Assembly: GCF_024433635.1 (NCBI RefSeq)
Contig: NZ_WNJZ01000006.1
Location: forward strand, 1 to 64,000
Source of the DNA: Ruminococcus sp. zg-924
Lineage (GTDB): Bacteria > Bacillota > Clostridia > Oscillospirales > Acutalibacteraceae
DNA length: 64,000 nt
Direction of reading: 5' to 3'
Position numbers and translations under genes: made by a program. The notes beneath the pieces were generated by a model. The model saw only the letters and a program-made list of their open reading frames with translations. It was not told the origin of the DNA and searched no databases. Of this stretch, positions 35,759-45,334 are shown piece after piece (position 1 is the stretch's first letter; each line of letters opens with the position of its first letter).

Positions 35759-36823
35759 ATGAATATCAAATCGGGCAAAAAGACGGCGGCAATGGCTATG
35801 GCGGCTGTGGTGTTCCTATCATCCGTATACTGTACCTTTTCACGCTTGCCAAAGGCTTTCTCGCAGGAAGAAAGCCTTTGTATGGCGGCGGGGCTTGCTA
35901 TGCCTGTGTCGAATAATATAGAAGATGATGAAGCGCAGGACAATCAGAGTGAAAGCTCGGTGGCTGATAAGGCTGAGAGCGCAACCAAGCCGGCGGATGA
36001 ACAAAAAACAGAAAAAGCAACCGCAAAGCCTAAGGAGTATGGCGGCGAGGCTTACCCTGTTATAGAAAACCAATACGGAAGTGCAGGAGAAATAACGATA
36101 AAAAACACAACTGATTTTGATATAGATGTTGATTACGAGCTGTCACAGCCATTGGGCTTTGAACCGGAGAAAACCGACGAGCCACAGGTGCTTATAGTGC
36201 ATACGCACACAACCGAGGCGTACCTGCAGCAGGACAACGGAGTTTATTACTCGGAATATACCGGCAGGAGCAAGGACGACAGCGAGAACATAACATTGGC
36301 AGGCAGAGCAATGGCAGACAGCCTGAGTGAAAACGGAATAAAGGCTTTGCACAGTGCTACTCACCACGATGACCCAAGCTACAACGGCTCATATGACAGA
36401 AGTGCAGCAACAATCTATGAATACCTTGAAAAGTATCCGTCCATCAAGGTTATAATTGACTTCCACAGGGATTCTATCGGCTACGGTGGTGAGGACGGCA
36501 AAATCAAGCCGACCTTTATGGTAAACGGTGAAAAAGCGGCTCAGATAATGATTATGAGCGGCTATGACCCCGCTGGTAATTATGATTATGCTCATTGGGA
36601 GGAAAATCTGCGCTTTGCGCTGAAAATTCAACAAAAGGCGGAGCAACTCTACCCCGGAATGACAAGGCCGCTGTACTTCGGCGACTTTGCGTATAATATG
36701 AACATAAATTCAGGCTCGCTTCTTATTGAGGTTGGCACAGAGGTTAACACCCTTGATGAAGCGTGTCGCACGGGAAAGCTTCTTGGCAGGGTGCTTGCTA
36801 AGGTGCTGAAGGATGAAATGTAG
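35759..36823 (+). CDS. spoIIP: Stage II sporulation protein P
   Basis: Peptidoglycan amidase and endopeptidase that, with SpoIID and SpoIIM, drives forespore engulfment. The 354-residue protein has an N-terminal membrane helix (about 10-30). An acidic and Ala/Lys-rich linker (about 50-100) precedes the SpoIIP amidase domain with VLIVHTHTTEAY (about 144-155) and VIIDFHRDSIG (about 232-242). NSGSLLIEVGTEVNT follows near the end. The context after gpr is the classic one. Confidence 0.95.
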   Translation: MNIKSGKKTAAMAMAAVVFLSSVYCTFSRLPKAFSQEESLCMAAGLAMPVSNNIEDDEAQDNQSESSVADKAESATKPADEQKTEKATAKPKEYGGEAYPVIENQYGSAGEITIKNTTDFDIDVDYELSQPLGFEPEKTDEPQVLIVHTHTTEAYLQQDNGVYYSEYTGRSKDDSENITLAGRAMADSLSENGIKALHSATHHDDPSYNGSYDRSAATIYEYLEKYPSIKVIIDFHRDSIGYGGEDGKIKPTFMVNGEKAAQIMIMSGYDPAGNYDYAHWEENLRFALKIQQKAEQLYPGMTRPLYFGDFAYNMNINSGSLLIEVGTEVNTLDEACRTGKLLGRVLAKVLKDEM

Positions 36824-36856
36824 CTTTTACATAAATGTTAAATTTTTGTTTCGGTA

Positions 36857-36885
36857 TAGACATTACAGCGTCTTGCGGATATAAT
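36857..36885 (+). promoter_or_regulatory. Promoter for the acidic surface protein
   Basis: TAGACA (36857-36862) and TATAAT (36880-36885) are 17 bases apart, 39 bases before the next start codon. Confidence 0.65.
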
Positions 36886-36923
36886 TTAAGCTAAGATAAA
36901 TCTCTGCGGGACGGAGGAGTAAA

Positions 36924-37466
36924 ATGAAGTTTAAGGTGCTTTTAGCCGCCGTATGCTGTGCTGTTTTACTGTCACTCTCAACTGTTTCAGCCTTTGCGGC
37001 GCCGGATGACAGCAGTTATTTTGATGATATATACAGCTGGGTAAGCAGTACGGTGAGCGATATTACCGATGATTATTCAAGCAATAACAACAATAATGAC
37101 GATGAACAAAGCGAACCCGACTATTCTGATAATACATCGTCCGACAATACCTCGCACGAGGACGAAACGAATAATTATGAGCCGACAGAGCCTTATTATG
37201 AGGAAACCGAGCCAGTTGAGGAAACTGAGCCGATTGAGGAAACCGAATCTTCGCAGGAAAGCAGTAATTGGTATGACTGGTTCTCTGTTTCTCAGCCTGA
37301 AACACAGTCTGAAACGGAAACTCTGCCGCCTGATAACGCCGACTCAAGCAGTGCCGGCACAACGGAATATGTAGGATTTGGTCTGTTTATGTGGGTGGTA
37401 ATTATTGTCGGTGTTTTGCTGACGCTTGGAATTTTGACGAACACGCATATACGCAAAAAGTCTTAA
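36924..37466 (+). CDS. Exported acidic low-complexity protein with C-terminal membrane helix
   Basis: The 180-residue protein has a signal peptide (about 1-25, cut near AFAA) and a middle part made almost wholly of Asp, Glu, Asn, Ser and Thr with EETEPVEETEPIEETE repeats. A C-terminal helix (about 148-170) ends in HIRKKS. No domain is recognised. It could be a surface spacer or stalk-like anchor. The architecture (signal, spacer, membrane helix) recalls the cohesin-like protein at 7666, but without its folded domain. The ATG follows ACGGAGG. Confidence 0.7.
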   Translation: MKFKVLLAAVCCAVLLSLSTVSAFAAPDDSSYFDDIYSWVSSTVSDITDDYSSNNNNNDDEQSEPDYSDNTSSDNTSHEDETNNYEPTEPYYEETEPVEETEPIEETESSQESSNWYDWFSVSQPETQSETETLPPDNADSSSAGTTEYVGFGLFMWVVIIVGVLLTLGILTNTHIRKKS

Positions 37467-37512
37467 GAAACACCGCACAATTTGCGGCAAAAGCTTTAAA
37501 TCGGAGGAAAAA

Positions 37513-39249
37513 ATGAAAAGGGACGCAATTTTGCACAATTCAAGGGACAATATGTGTTATCAGTCAAGCCCTGATGAAATAGTAATTTCGATACAAACGG
37601 GAAAGGATATAACCTCGGTTGAAATACAGTGGGGCGACCCGTTTGAGGCGGGAATTATGGGCGGCGCCGAAGCTTGGAGCGGCAAAACGGAAAAGCTTAC
37701 AGATGTGCTGGAGCTTGAAAACCATCTATGGTGGTCTATCCGCTTAAAGCCGCCGTACAAAAGGTGTAAGTATTTCTTTACAATAGAAAGCAGAGATGAA
37801 CGGCTGTGCTACTTTGAGGACGGCTTTTACGGTGAAAATGAGCTTCATATACCGGGCAAGCGTATGCAGTGCTTTTTCTTTCCGTGGATGAACAGCTCCG
37901 ATTTTTTTGAAACGCCGAAATGGGTTGAGGACGCCGTTTGGTATCAGATATTTCCGGAACGGTTTGCAAGAGTCGGGGAGTATGAGCCGCACCTTAAACC
38001 TTGGAAAAGTGAGAAAATAAGGGGCTTTAACTATAAGCTTCGCTATGGCGGAAACCTAAAGGGCGTTACAAGCCGCCTTGAGTACCTTCATAATTTGGGT
38101 ATAACCGCCATTTATTTCAATCCCATATTCAAGTCTCCGACAGATCACAAGTACAATATTGACGATTATTATGAAATTGACGAGGAATTCGGAACAAAGG
38201 ACGATTTCAGGGAGCTTTGCAGTAAGGCCCACTCGCTCGGAATAAAAATAATGCTCGATATGGTTCTGAACCACAGCGGAATTAATTTTCCTCCGTTTGC
38301 CGATTTAATGAAAAACGGCGAGCGCTCGAAGTACCGTGATTGGTATATGGTTAACAAATTTCCCATTACGCTTAATAAGGAAACAAGGGACGGCAGATTT
38401 TATTCGTTTGCATTTACTCAGTTTATGCCAAAGCTCAACACAAACAATCCGGAGGTTATGGATTACTTCGCAGGCGTTTGCGAATACTGGGTTAAACAGT
38501 TCGGCGTTGACGGACTGCGCTTTGACGTTGCAAACGAGGTTTCGCACAAATTCTTAAAACTAATTCGCAGCAGAGTGAAGGCAATAAACCCTGATGTGTA
38601 TCTTCTGGCTGAAATCTGGCACGATTCAACGCAATGGCTCAGGGGCGACGAATTTGACTCAATAATGAATTATCCTTTGACCGAAACAATATCCGGCTTC
38701 TGGCTTAACAAGGCTCTTAGCTCAAAGCAGCTTGAACAGGGCATAAACCGCTGTGCCGTTATGTATCCGGAGCAGTCCTCAAGGGTAATGTTCAATCTGC
38801 TTGATTCGCATGATACCGAACGGCTTTATTACCGCTGCGGACACGATGAGGATATTTTCTTCCAGCATCTTACCCTGCTTTTCTCATTGTATGGAAGTCC
38901 GTGCATTTATTACGGTACAGAGATTATGCTTGACGGCGCTCATGACCCTGACTGCCGCAGATGTATGCCGTGGGACGAGATTGACAGCGGAAAATATGAC
39001 GGAATAATGCAGCAGGTTAAGACTTTGATAAAAGCAAGAAAGGAAAACCCTGAGCTTAAAAGCTTGAATACGGAATTTGTCGGCAGTGGAGATAACAGGC
39101 ATATAAGAATGATTAAGGACAAGCGTGTGCTTGTTGCGGTAAATGCCGACAGTACCCCGATGAAGCTTGAGTACAGCGACATTATTTTTGCAAGAGGGCT
39201 TAACGCCAATACGCTTGAATGTGGCGGCTGCGCCATTTGCAGGGTGTAA
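37513..39249 (+). CDS. GH13 neopullulanase/cyclomaltodextrinase-like enzyme
   Basis: Hydrolyses alpha-glucans such as pullulan, maltodextrins or cyclodextrins. The 578-residue protein has an N-terminal CBM34-like domain (about 1-125), then the GH13 barrel. Catalytic residues are visible: the nucleophile Asp in GLRFDVANE (about 337), the acid Glu in LAEIWHD (about 366) and the Asp in LLDSHDTERL (about 435). DMVLNHSG is region I. There is no signal peptide, so it acts inside the cell on imported maltodextrins, complementing glucokinase. The start at ATG 37513 follows CGGAGG. Confidence 0.92.
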   Translation: MKRDAILHNSRDNMCYQSSPDEIVISIQTGKDITSVEIQWGDPFEAGIMGGAEAWSGKTEKLTDVLELENHLWWSIRLKPPYKRCKYFFTIESRDERLCYFEDGFYGENELHIPGKRMQCFFFPWMNSSDFFETPKWVEDAVWYQIFPERFARVGEYEPHLKPWKSEKIRGFNYKLRYGGNLKGVTSRLEYLHNLGITAIYFNPIFKSPTDHKYNIDDYYEIDEEFGTKDDFRELCSKAHSLGIKIMLDMVLNHSGINFPPFADLMKNGERSKYRDWYMVNKFPITLNKETRDGRFYSFAFTQFMPKLNTNNPEVMDYFAGVCEYWVKQFGVDGLRFDVANEVSHKFLKLIRSRVKAINPDVYLLAEIWHDSTQWLRGDEFDSIMNYPLTETISGFWLNKALSSKQLEQGINRCAVMYPEQSSRVMFNLLDSHDTERLYYRCGHDEDIFFQHLTLLFSLYGSPCIYYGTEIMLDGAHDPDCRRCMPWDEIDSGKYDGIMQQVKTLIKARKENPELKSLNTEFVGSGDNRHIRMIKDKRVLVAVNADSTPMKLEYSDIIFARGLNANTLECGGCAICRV

Positions 39250-39343
39250 AAATCAAAGTTTGGTGATTTCGGCACAATAATTTGTGGTTTTGAATTTTTG
39301 AAATACAACTAAAAAATTATTTTTAGAAATTTAAAAAAATTGC

Positions 39344-39372
39344 TTGCAATCCGGCGGTAAATCTGCTATTAT
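39344..39372 (+). promoter_or_regulatory. Promoter for rpmB
   Basis: TTGCAA (39344-39349) and TATTAT (39367-39372) are 17 bases apart, 57 bases before the ribosomal protein gene. Confidence 0.6.
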
Positions 39373-39428
39373 AACTAATGTTGCATTATTTAAATAAACT
39401 CTAATCAGCATCAAGGAGGTGCAGACAC

Positions 39429-39617
39429 ATGGCAAAATGTGAAATCTGTGGCAAGGATGTTGCTTTCGGCATCAAAGTTTCCCACTCACACAAGCGTTCA
39501 AACAGAACATGGAAGCCAAATGTACAGCGTGTAAGAGCTATCGTTAACGGCACACCAAAGCGTATCAACGCTTGCACCCGTTGCCTGCGTTCAGGTAAGG
39601 TTACAAGAGCTGTTTGA
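39429..39617 (+). CDS. rpmB: 50S ribosomal protein L28
   Basis: A 62-residue protein of the large ribosomal subunit. It begins MAKCEICGKDVAFG, with the zinc-binding form CxxC near the N-terminus and a second CxxC-like pair in ACTRCLRSG. This is the Cys+ version of L28. The family motif SHSHKRSNRTWKPNVQ follows. A strong AAGGAGG site precedes the ATG, and the gene has its own promoter and terminator. Confidence 0.97.
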   Translation: MAKCEICGKDVAFGIKVSHSHKRSNRTWKPNVQRVRAIVNGTPKRINACTRCLRSGKVTRAV

Positions 39618-39635
39618 TAACATTTATTGACATTT

Positions 39636-39658
39636 AGGAGCCGCAAGGCTCCTTTTTG
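39636..39658 (+). terminator. Terminator after rpmB
   Basis: AGGAGCC and GGCTCCT pair around a GCAA tetraloop and run into TTTTT. Confidence 0.92.
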
Positions 39659-39687
39659 TTTGCCTATTTATTAAGGGAGTGAACTCA

Positions 39688-40803
39688 TTGAGCTTTTTTA
39701 AGCAGTCAACAGGCAAAATGCGTGAATCGGGAATTGAACTGTTGCGTATTATTTTAATGTTTCAAGTGGTGTTTCTGCATATTTGCTGTTATGGCGGGTA
39801 TTCCGATAACCTGAGCGACGTCGGCGGAATACAAAGAGGGCTATACTGGTTTATGATGTTTTTGAGCAGAACGCCGGTGTATGTTTATATTGTTATTTTA
39901 GGCTATTTTTCGGTATCCTCAAATTCAAACAAAACGCTTAAGGGCGTTGTGCCGAAGATTAAAAAGATGTATGCGCCGATGCTGTTTTTTTCTTTGACAA
40001 TACCTGCATTTATGTTTATCACAGGCTTTGTTCAGGTGACGCCGCAGGCTGTAATCAAGTCGTTTTTTCCGGTGCTTTCAAGAACCTGGTCGTTTATGAC
40101 CTTGTATCTTATTGTTATTCTGTTAAGCCCGTTTGTTAACAGATGCCTTAACAATATTTCTAAGCGAGAGTTTATGGCGCTGCTTGGAATACTGTTTTTC
40201 ATTTTTTCCGTATGGACTATGCTGAGCAGCATAAAGCCGATAAGCTCGGTGATAAGATTGGACGGCGTAGCCGAAACAAACGGCGGCAAGGGGCTTTACG
40301 GCTACTTGTTTATGTACATACTCGGTGCATATATCAGGCTGCATATTCCTAAGCGAAGCAAAGCAGATTGGCGATTTATAGCCGCTTTTGTTGTTCTTGC
40401 AGTGCTTAATACGCTTTTGGTTTATTGTATTCCGGGTTATGAGCGTCCGGCGATGTTTAACGATAACCCAATTAGCGTAATACAAGGCGCTTGCCTGCTG
40501 CTTTTCTTCAGAGATTTAAAATTCAAGTCGAGAATTGTGAACCACATTGCACTGTTGAATCTCGGCGTATATATGATTCATGAGCATCCGATGGTAAGAA
40601 GCCTTATATGGGATAAGCTGTTTGCTTTCACAAGCGACGCTGAGTTTTACAGCTCGTTTCCGCTTTATGTGTTCAGTGCGCTTGGAGTATGCGCAGTTAT
40701 ATTTATAAGCTGTGCAATTATCGAGCAGCTGCGCCGAGGCTTGTTTGCAATTGTTCCGGTAGCCGTGAACAAGTTAAGAACACATATAAAAAACAGAACG
40801 TAA
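39688..40803 (+). CDS. Acyltransferase-3 family membrane protein
   Basis: The 371-residue integral membrane protein has about ten hydrophobic helices and the family N-terminal block SGIELLRIILMFQVVFLH with the conserved His. Members (OafA, WecH type) move acetyl or acyl groups to cell-surface sugars or peptidoglycan. The acceptor here is unknown. The TTG at 39688 is 8 bases after AAGGGAG; a GTG three codons earlier overlaps that site and is less likely. It is a single gene with a terminator. Confidence 0.88.
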   Translation: MSFFKQSTGKMRESGIELLRIILMFQVVFLHICCYGGYSDNLSDVGGIQRGLYWFMMFLSRTPVYVYIVILGYFSVSSNSNKTLKGVVPKIKKMYAPMLFFSLTIPAFMFITGFVQVTPQAVIKSFFPVLSRTWSFMTLYLIVILLSPFVNRCLNNISKREFMALLGILFFIFSVWTMLSSIKPISSVIRLDGVAETNGGKGLYGYLFMYILGAYIRLHIPKRSKADWRFIAAFVVLAVLNTLLVYCIPGYERPAMFNDNPISVIQGACLLLFFRDLKFKSRIVNHIALLNLGVYMIHEHPMVRSLIWDKLFAFTSDAEFYSSFPLYVFSALGVCAVIFISCAIIEQLRRGLFAIVPVAVNKLRTHIKNRT

Positions 40804-40810
40804 ACTATTC

Positions 40811-40840
40811 AAAAGGTGTGCCTGAGCGGTGCGCCTTTTG
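40811..40840 (+). terminator. Terminator after the acyltransferase gene
   Basis: AAAAGGTGTGCC and GGTGCGCCTTTT form a stem with three G-U pairs around TGAGC. The T-tract is the TTTT of the stem end and is short. Confidence 0.65.
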
Positions 40841-40880
40841 TCATATATTAGATAAATTACTGTTATTTACCGACTTTTTG

Positions 40881-40909
40881 TTGACCTTGCGGTTTGCATT
40901 AATTATAAT
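40881..40909 (+). promoter_or_regulatory. Sigma-A-type promoter for the Ig-like protein and esterase
   Basis: TTGACC (40881-40886) and TATAAT (40904-40909) are 17 bases apart, 65 bases before the start codon. Confidence 0.75.
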
Positions 40910-40973
40910 AAAGGTATAGATGCTAATACTATTTTAAAATATTTTTCTTTAGTTGAAAGGATTGGGGCATTAA

Positions 40974-42677
40974 ATGAAGAAAGCCGCAATTATAATATCC
41001 ATAGTTGTAGTGCTGTTTGCAGTGGGAATAGCCACATTGCTGTACTTTAATCCGACGGCAGCGGCACAGATTGCTTTTTGGGCAAAGCCGACAGAGGCGG
41101 AAACTCAGCCGACAGAGCCGCCTACTGAAACCCAGCCGCAGGTTACGGAGCTTACGCTAAGCGGGAAGGACAAGCTTAAAAGGGGCGATACGGCAGAGCT
41201 TGCCGTGAAATACTTGCCGCAGAATGCCGCAGTTCCAAAGATTAGCTGGAGCAGCTCTGACGAAAAGGTTGCCACTGTTGACAGCGAGGGCGTTGTAAAG
41301 GCGATAACAAAGGGTGAATGTCAGATTAGTGCCGTTACCGACAGCGGCGTGAGAGCGGATTTTAAAATCACTGTTAAGGACGAGGAGCTTGACAAGGTAA
41401 ATATACTCAATAATTATCTTATTGAGATACCTGACAGTCGCCTTGAGCCGTACAACAAGAAATCAACGATGCTTGTAACACTTGAAAGAGCCGAGATAGG
41501 CGACTTCAACGGAGATAAGAGCAACGAGCTGCTGATGATGTTTAAAAGTGCTTCAGGCTGTGAATTTGCTCAGATAACTGCGCTCAACAGCGTTGACAGT
41601 ACGTACGAGGTAAAGAATTTTTCTTCGTTTGCCAATGTGTTTGAGGAAAATTACGACAGCTACAAGGAAATCATTATGAGCGGCGATGACTGTGTTTTAA
41701 TCAAGTCAACCGCTGTTTCAAGCGATTTAAAAAACAAGACAAGGACAAGAGAGGTAACAATTACCACGCTGTATTCAGGTGGAGCGTCTGAAACATCACG
41801 ATATAAGGATGTTTATAAATACAAGGACGCAGAGATGAAAAAGCTTGATAAGGGCGAATTTATTATAGACGGGGAGAGCTACGAAGAGGCAAAATATCTT
41901 TCAAAGCTTGCAGCAGCAACTGACGGATTCAATGAAATTGGCAGTACCCTGAAAAGCAGAAAAGCGACAATGCCTATGGGGAGATTTGTAAAGCTTGAGC
42001 CGGTGTTCGATTTTGATAAGGCGTATGATTCGCTGATTGAGTGGAAAAGCGACAAGCCGGAAATAGCTAATGTGAACGACAGCGGCGTTGTAACAGGGGT
42101 GCGTTCAGGATCCTGCGTTGTAACCGGTACGCTCAAGGGTATGGACAGTGCAGTGGCGAGAGCCGTTATTAATGTGCGTGAAAGCTCGGAGGCGTTGTCG
42201 GAGTATCTGACACAGGAAAAGGGCAAATCCATAACAGGAGTAAACGGGTCAACGCTGAGCTATATGGGCGCTATGACAGCCGACATTGACAGTGACGGAG
42301 CAAAAGAGCTTTTGCTTTATTACAAAAGCGGCACAAGCGTTCAGGTTGATGTGTGCGAGGACAAAAACGGCAGTGTTGAGCGTGTGTCCGGAGCTTTCAG
42401 CGACACGCTGAAATACGGTGATATTGAGCTTGCTGTGTTCGTAAACAATGCAAACGACGAGCTTATTCTCAGTGTCAGCAATCATTCATACAGCAGTAAT
42501 GAAAGCCTTGAATTCAGCTTCTATCAGTATAAGAAAGAAAAATTTGAAAGTTGCAGCAGTAAGTATAAGATAGTTAAGGGCAATAACACCTCATACTATC
42601 AGGACGGCAACAGCATAACAAAGGCGGAGTTTGAACGGCAAACAGGACATTACAGTAAATATATGGAGTTTAAGTAA
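40974..42677 (+). CDS. Membrane-anchored protein with two Ig-like (BIG2) domains
   Basis: The 567-residue protein has an N-terminal membrane helix (about 5-28) and a Thr/Pro/Glu linker. One BIG2 domain lies at about 55-135 (WSSSDEKVATVDSEGVVKA). A central region of unknown fold follows, then a second BIG2 at about 345-405 (WKSDKPEIANVNDSGVVTG), and a C-terminal region that repeats features of the central one (SKYMGAMTAD-like ISDGDSK blocks: EIGDFNGDKSNELL and TADIDSDGAKELLL). These Asp-rich loops resemble integrin-like or FG-GAP calcium sites. Probably a surface adhesion or binding protein. Its stop overlaps the esterase start (TAATG). Confidence 0.75.
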   Translation: MKKAAIIISIVVVLFAVGIATLLYFNPTAAAQIAFWAKPTEAETQPTEPPTETQPQVTELTLSGKDKLKRGDTAELAVKYLPQNAAVPKISWSSSDEKVATVDSEGVVKAITKGECQISAVTDSGVRADFKITVKDEELDKVNILNNYLIEIPDSRLEPYNKKSTMLVTLERAEIGDFNGDKSNELLMMFKSASGCEFAQITALNSVDSTYEVKNFSSFANVFEENYDSYKEIIMSGDDCVLIKSTAVSSDLKNKTRTREVTITTLYSGGASETSRYKDVYKYKDAEMKKLDKGEFIIDGESYEEAKYLSKLAAATDGFNEIGSTLKSRKATMPMGRFVKLEPVFDFDKAYDSLIEWKSDKPEIANVNDSGVVTGVRSGSCVVTGTLKGMDSAVARAVINVRESSEALSEYLTQEKGKSITGVNGSTLSYMGAMTADIDSDGAKELLLYYKSGTSVQVDVCEDKNGSVERVSGAFSDTLKYGDIELAVFVNNANDELILSVSNHSYSSNESLEFSFYQYKKEKFESCSSKYKIVKGNNTSYYQDGNSITKAEFERQTGHYSKYMEFK

Positions 42678-43720
42678 TGGAAAAATTAAAGCAGATTTTA
42701 ACGCTGATGTCTTTTGTAGGTGCTTTTTTTGCAGGCGTGTTTATGGCGGTAAAATGCAAAAAACCGAAGGGTATGACAAATATCGGCGCAATTGCAACCG
42801 AAACAACACGTATGCTATGCCGCACGCCTACTATGCGTGACGGAGGGCTTGTTAAGTACGGCAGGCGTGAATCGTTTAAGCCGTCAAAATGGAAGACCCC
42901 GAAGGGTTACAGCCTTAAAAAGTATAATATCGGAGGTGCTTTACCTGCGGAGCTGCTTGCAGACAACACAAGCAAATGCAAGCAGAAGGTTATATACCAG
43001 ATTCACGGCGGCGCTTTTTTGATGAAATTTAATGACTGTTACAGAGGAGTTGCCGTTAAGCTTTCAAAGCTAAGCGGCGGTGCGTCGGTTTTCTCAATTG
43101 ATTACCGCATAGCGCCGGAGAATAAGCACCCTGCGGCGCTTGACGATGCACTCGCCGGTTGGGAGTGGCTTTTAAGCCGTGGTTATAAGCCGGAGGATAT
43201 AATACTCTTTGGCGACAGCGCAGGCGCTAATTTGTCGATAGCTCTTACAGAAAAGCTGATTGAGCAGGGCAGGCAAACTGCAAACTCAATTGTCTGTATG
43301 TCACCGTGGTGCGATTTGGCAGGAGAGGGCGAGGCGTTCAGCTATAATATTTACAATGACCCAATGTTCGGAAGAAAAAAGGGCGCTCTCAGCGGCAGTT
43401 ACATAGATAATCCTGAATTTATACTCTCATATGTGGGCAACAGCGATCCCCACGATAAGTACCTGAGCCCTGTTCACTGCGATTTCAAGGGCTTTCCGCC
43501 TATGCTTATTCAAGTTGGTACATATGAGGTTCTTGAAAGCGATGCGATAACAATTTATGAGAAGATGAAGCAATGCGGAAACAGAGTGATACTCACAAGA
43601 TATCCCGGTATGTTCCATATGTTTCAGATGATAGGCGATATTATCCCTGAGGCAAAAAAATCCTGGGCGGAGATAGGCGGGTTTTTGCATCGTCAGTATA
43701 ACGATGTCTTATTTCAATAA
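42677..43720 (+). CDS. Alpha/beta hydrolase of the HSL (acetyl esterase) family
   Basis: Esterase with the oxyanion block HGGAFL (about 113-118) and the nucleophile Ser in GDSAGAN (about 175-181). Family block YRIAPENKHPAALDD lies between them, and the C-terminal His sits in PGMFHMFQ. The 347-residue protein starts with a hydrophobic segment (about 5-25), so it may be membrane tethered. The gene begins at the stop codon of the Ig-like protein gene, which implies coupled translation and related work. The substrate is unknown. Confidence 0.88.
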   Translation: MEKLKQILTLMSFVGAFFAGVFMAVKCKKPKGMTNIGAIATETTRMLCRTPTMRDGGLVKYGRRESFKPSKWKTPKGYSLKKYNIGGALPAELLADNTSKCKQKVIYQIHGGAFLMKFNDCYRGVAVKLSKLSGGASVFSIDYRIAPENKHPAALDDALAGWEWLLSRGYKPEDIILFGDSAGANLSIALTEKLIEQGRQTANSIVCMSPWCDLAGEGEAFSYNIYNDPMFGRKKGALSGSYIDNPEFILSYVGNSDPHDKYLSPVHCDFKGFPPMLIQVGTYEVLESDAITIYEKMKQCGNRVILTRYPGMFHMFQMIGDIIPEAKKSWAEIGGFLHRQYNDVLFQ

Positions 43721-43858
43721 ACAAAATTCGGAGCTTTCTTTGCGTTGTGAGGGAAGCTCTAAAATTATTTATTATTCGTTCATAGATTAATAACGGATTT
43801 ATGCTATAATACTATAATCGGTAATTCTAAAATTTAATCAAAGAAAGGTTAAATATAG

Positions 43859-45229
43859 GTGATAAGAGTGAATGAAGACGTAAAGAAGCTCCAAAGTTTT
43901 ATTGATTATGGTACAGAAAAATATATTGAGAATGACAAAATCGACCAAGAGCTTTTTAACGAGCTTAATGTAAAGCGTGGCCTGCGTGATAAAAACGGAG
44001 TTGGCGTTTTAGCAGGGCTTACAACAGTATCGTCGATAGTTTCCTCAAAAATTATTAACGGCGAAAAGGTGCCGTGCGACGGCGAGCTTTCGTTCAGAGG
44101 TTACAACATAAACGACCTTGTAAACGGAGCGTCAAAGGATAAGCGTTTTGGCTTTGAAGAGGCAACCTATCTGTTGCTTTTCGGTGAGCTTCCGAATCAA
44201 GAGGAGCTCGACGATTTTACCGCACTTTTGGGAAAGCTAAGAAGACTGCCGACCAATTTTGTGCGTGATGTTGTAATGAAAGCTTCAAGCGGCGATATTA
44301 TGAACTCGCTTACACGTAGTATACTTACGCTTGCCTCATATGATACAAACGCAAACGATACATCAAAGGAAAATGTTCTGTTCCAGTGCCTTAAGCTGAT
44401 TGCAGAACTGCCGATGCTTGCGGTTTACGGCTACCACGCATACAATCACTATGAGCTTGACGGCAGTATGTATATTCACAGACCCGACCCGAATCTGTCG
44501 ACAGCTGAGAATATTCTGCGTATGCTCAGACCCGATATGCAGTACACAGAGCTTGAGGCGAGGGTTCTTGATATTGCGCTTATGCTTCATATGGAGCATG
44601 GCGGAGGCAACAACTCAACCTTTACGACCCATGTTGTAACCTCTTCAGGATCGGACACATATTCGGTTATGGCGGCGGCTCTTTCATCTCTTAAGGGGCC
44701 AAAGCACGGTGGTGCTAATATCAAGGTGATTGAGATGATGGATGACCTTAAGAAGAACGTAAGCGACATAAAGGACGAGGAGCAGGTGAGGGATTACCTC
44801 AAGAAGCTTTTGCATAAGGAAGCCTTCGACAATAAAGGACTTATATACGGAATGGGGCATGCCGTTTATTCGCTGTCTGACCCAAGAGAGCGTGTGCTTA
44901 AGAGCTTTGTAGGCGGTCTTGCCAAGGAAAAGGGCAGAGATAGCGACTTTGAACTTTATGCGCTTGTAGAGAAATTGGCACCCGAGGTTATCGCAGAGGA
45001 GCGTAAAATATATAAGGGTGTTTGTCCGAATGTTGATTTTTACAGTGGCTTTGTTTACAGTATGCTGAACATTCCGTATGAGCTTTACACGCCGATATTT
45101 GCGATTGCAAGAGTTGTCGGCTGGAGCGCACACCGTATGGAGGAGCTTGTAAATGTAGACAAGATTATCCGACCGGCATACAAAAGTGTTGCTCAGCCGA
45201 GAGAGTATAAATCGCTTGACGAAAGATAA
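43859..45229 (+). CDS. Citrate synthase
   Basis: Condenses oxaloacetate and acetyl-CoA to citrate. The 456-residue protein shows the active-site His blocks HGGGNNSTFTTHVVTSSGSD and KGPKHGGAN, GMGHAVYSLSDPRE, and the Asp in CPNVDFYSGFVY. The length exceeds most bacterial enzymes by an N-terminal extension typical of Clostridia. The start may be GTG 43859 or GTG 43868 (AGGTGA just before it); an extended -10 TGCTATAAT lies at 43802-43810. With the fumarase below it points to partial TCA reactions, for instance toward glutamate. Confidence 0.95.
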   Translation: MIRVNEDVKKLQSFIDYGTEKYIENDKIDQELFNELNVKRGLRDKNGVGVLAGLTTVSSIVSSKIINGEKVPCDGELSFRGYNINDLVNGASKDKRFGFEEATYLLLFGELPNQEELDDFTALLGKLRRLPTNFVRDVVMKASSGDIMNSLTRSILTLASYDTNANDTSKENVLFQCLKLIAELPMLAVYGYHAYNHYELDGSMYIHRPDPNLSTAENILRMLRPDMQYTELEARVLDIALMLHMEHGGGNNSTFTTHVVTSSGSDTYSVMAAALSSLKGPKHGGANIKVIEMMDDLKKNVSDIKDEEQVRDYLKKLLHKEAFDNKGLIYGMGHAVYSLSDPRERVLKSFVGGLAKEKGRDSDFELYALVEKLAPEVIAEERKIYKGVCPNVDFYSGFVYSMLNIPYELYTPIFAIARVVGWSAHRMEELVNVDKIIRPAYKSVAQPREYKSLDER

Positions 45230-45334
45230 CAACCATAAAATTTGTGCGCTATTATGCCTGCAACTTGACATTTTGCGGCATACAGCGTTACGGCTTGATA
45301 TGCTGTGAGCAGGAGTTAAGTTAATCGTTAATTA

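Noticed and set aside
43731-43759. Possible terminator after the esterase gene
   Set aside because: GAGCTTTC and GGGAAGCTC can pair, but no T-tract follows, so it is not listed as a feature.
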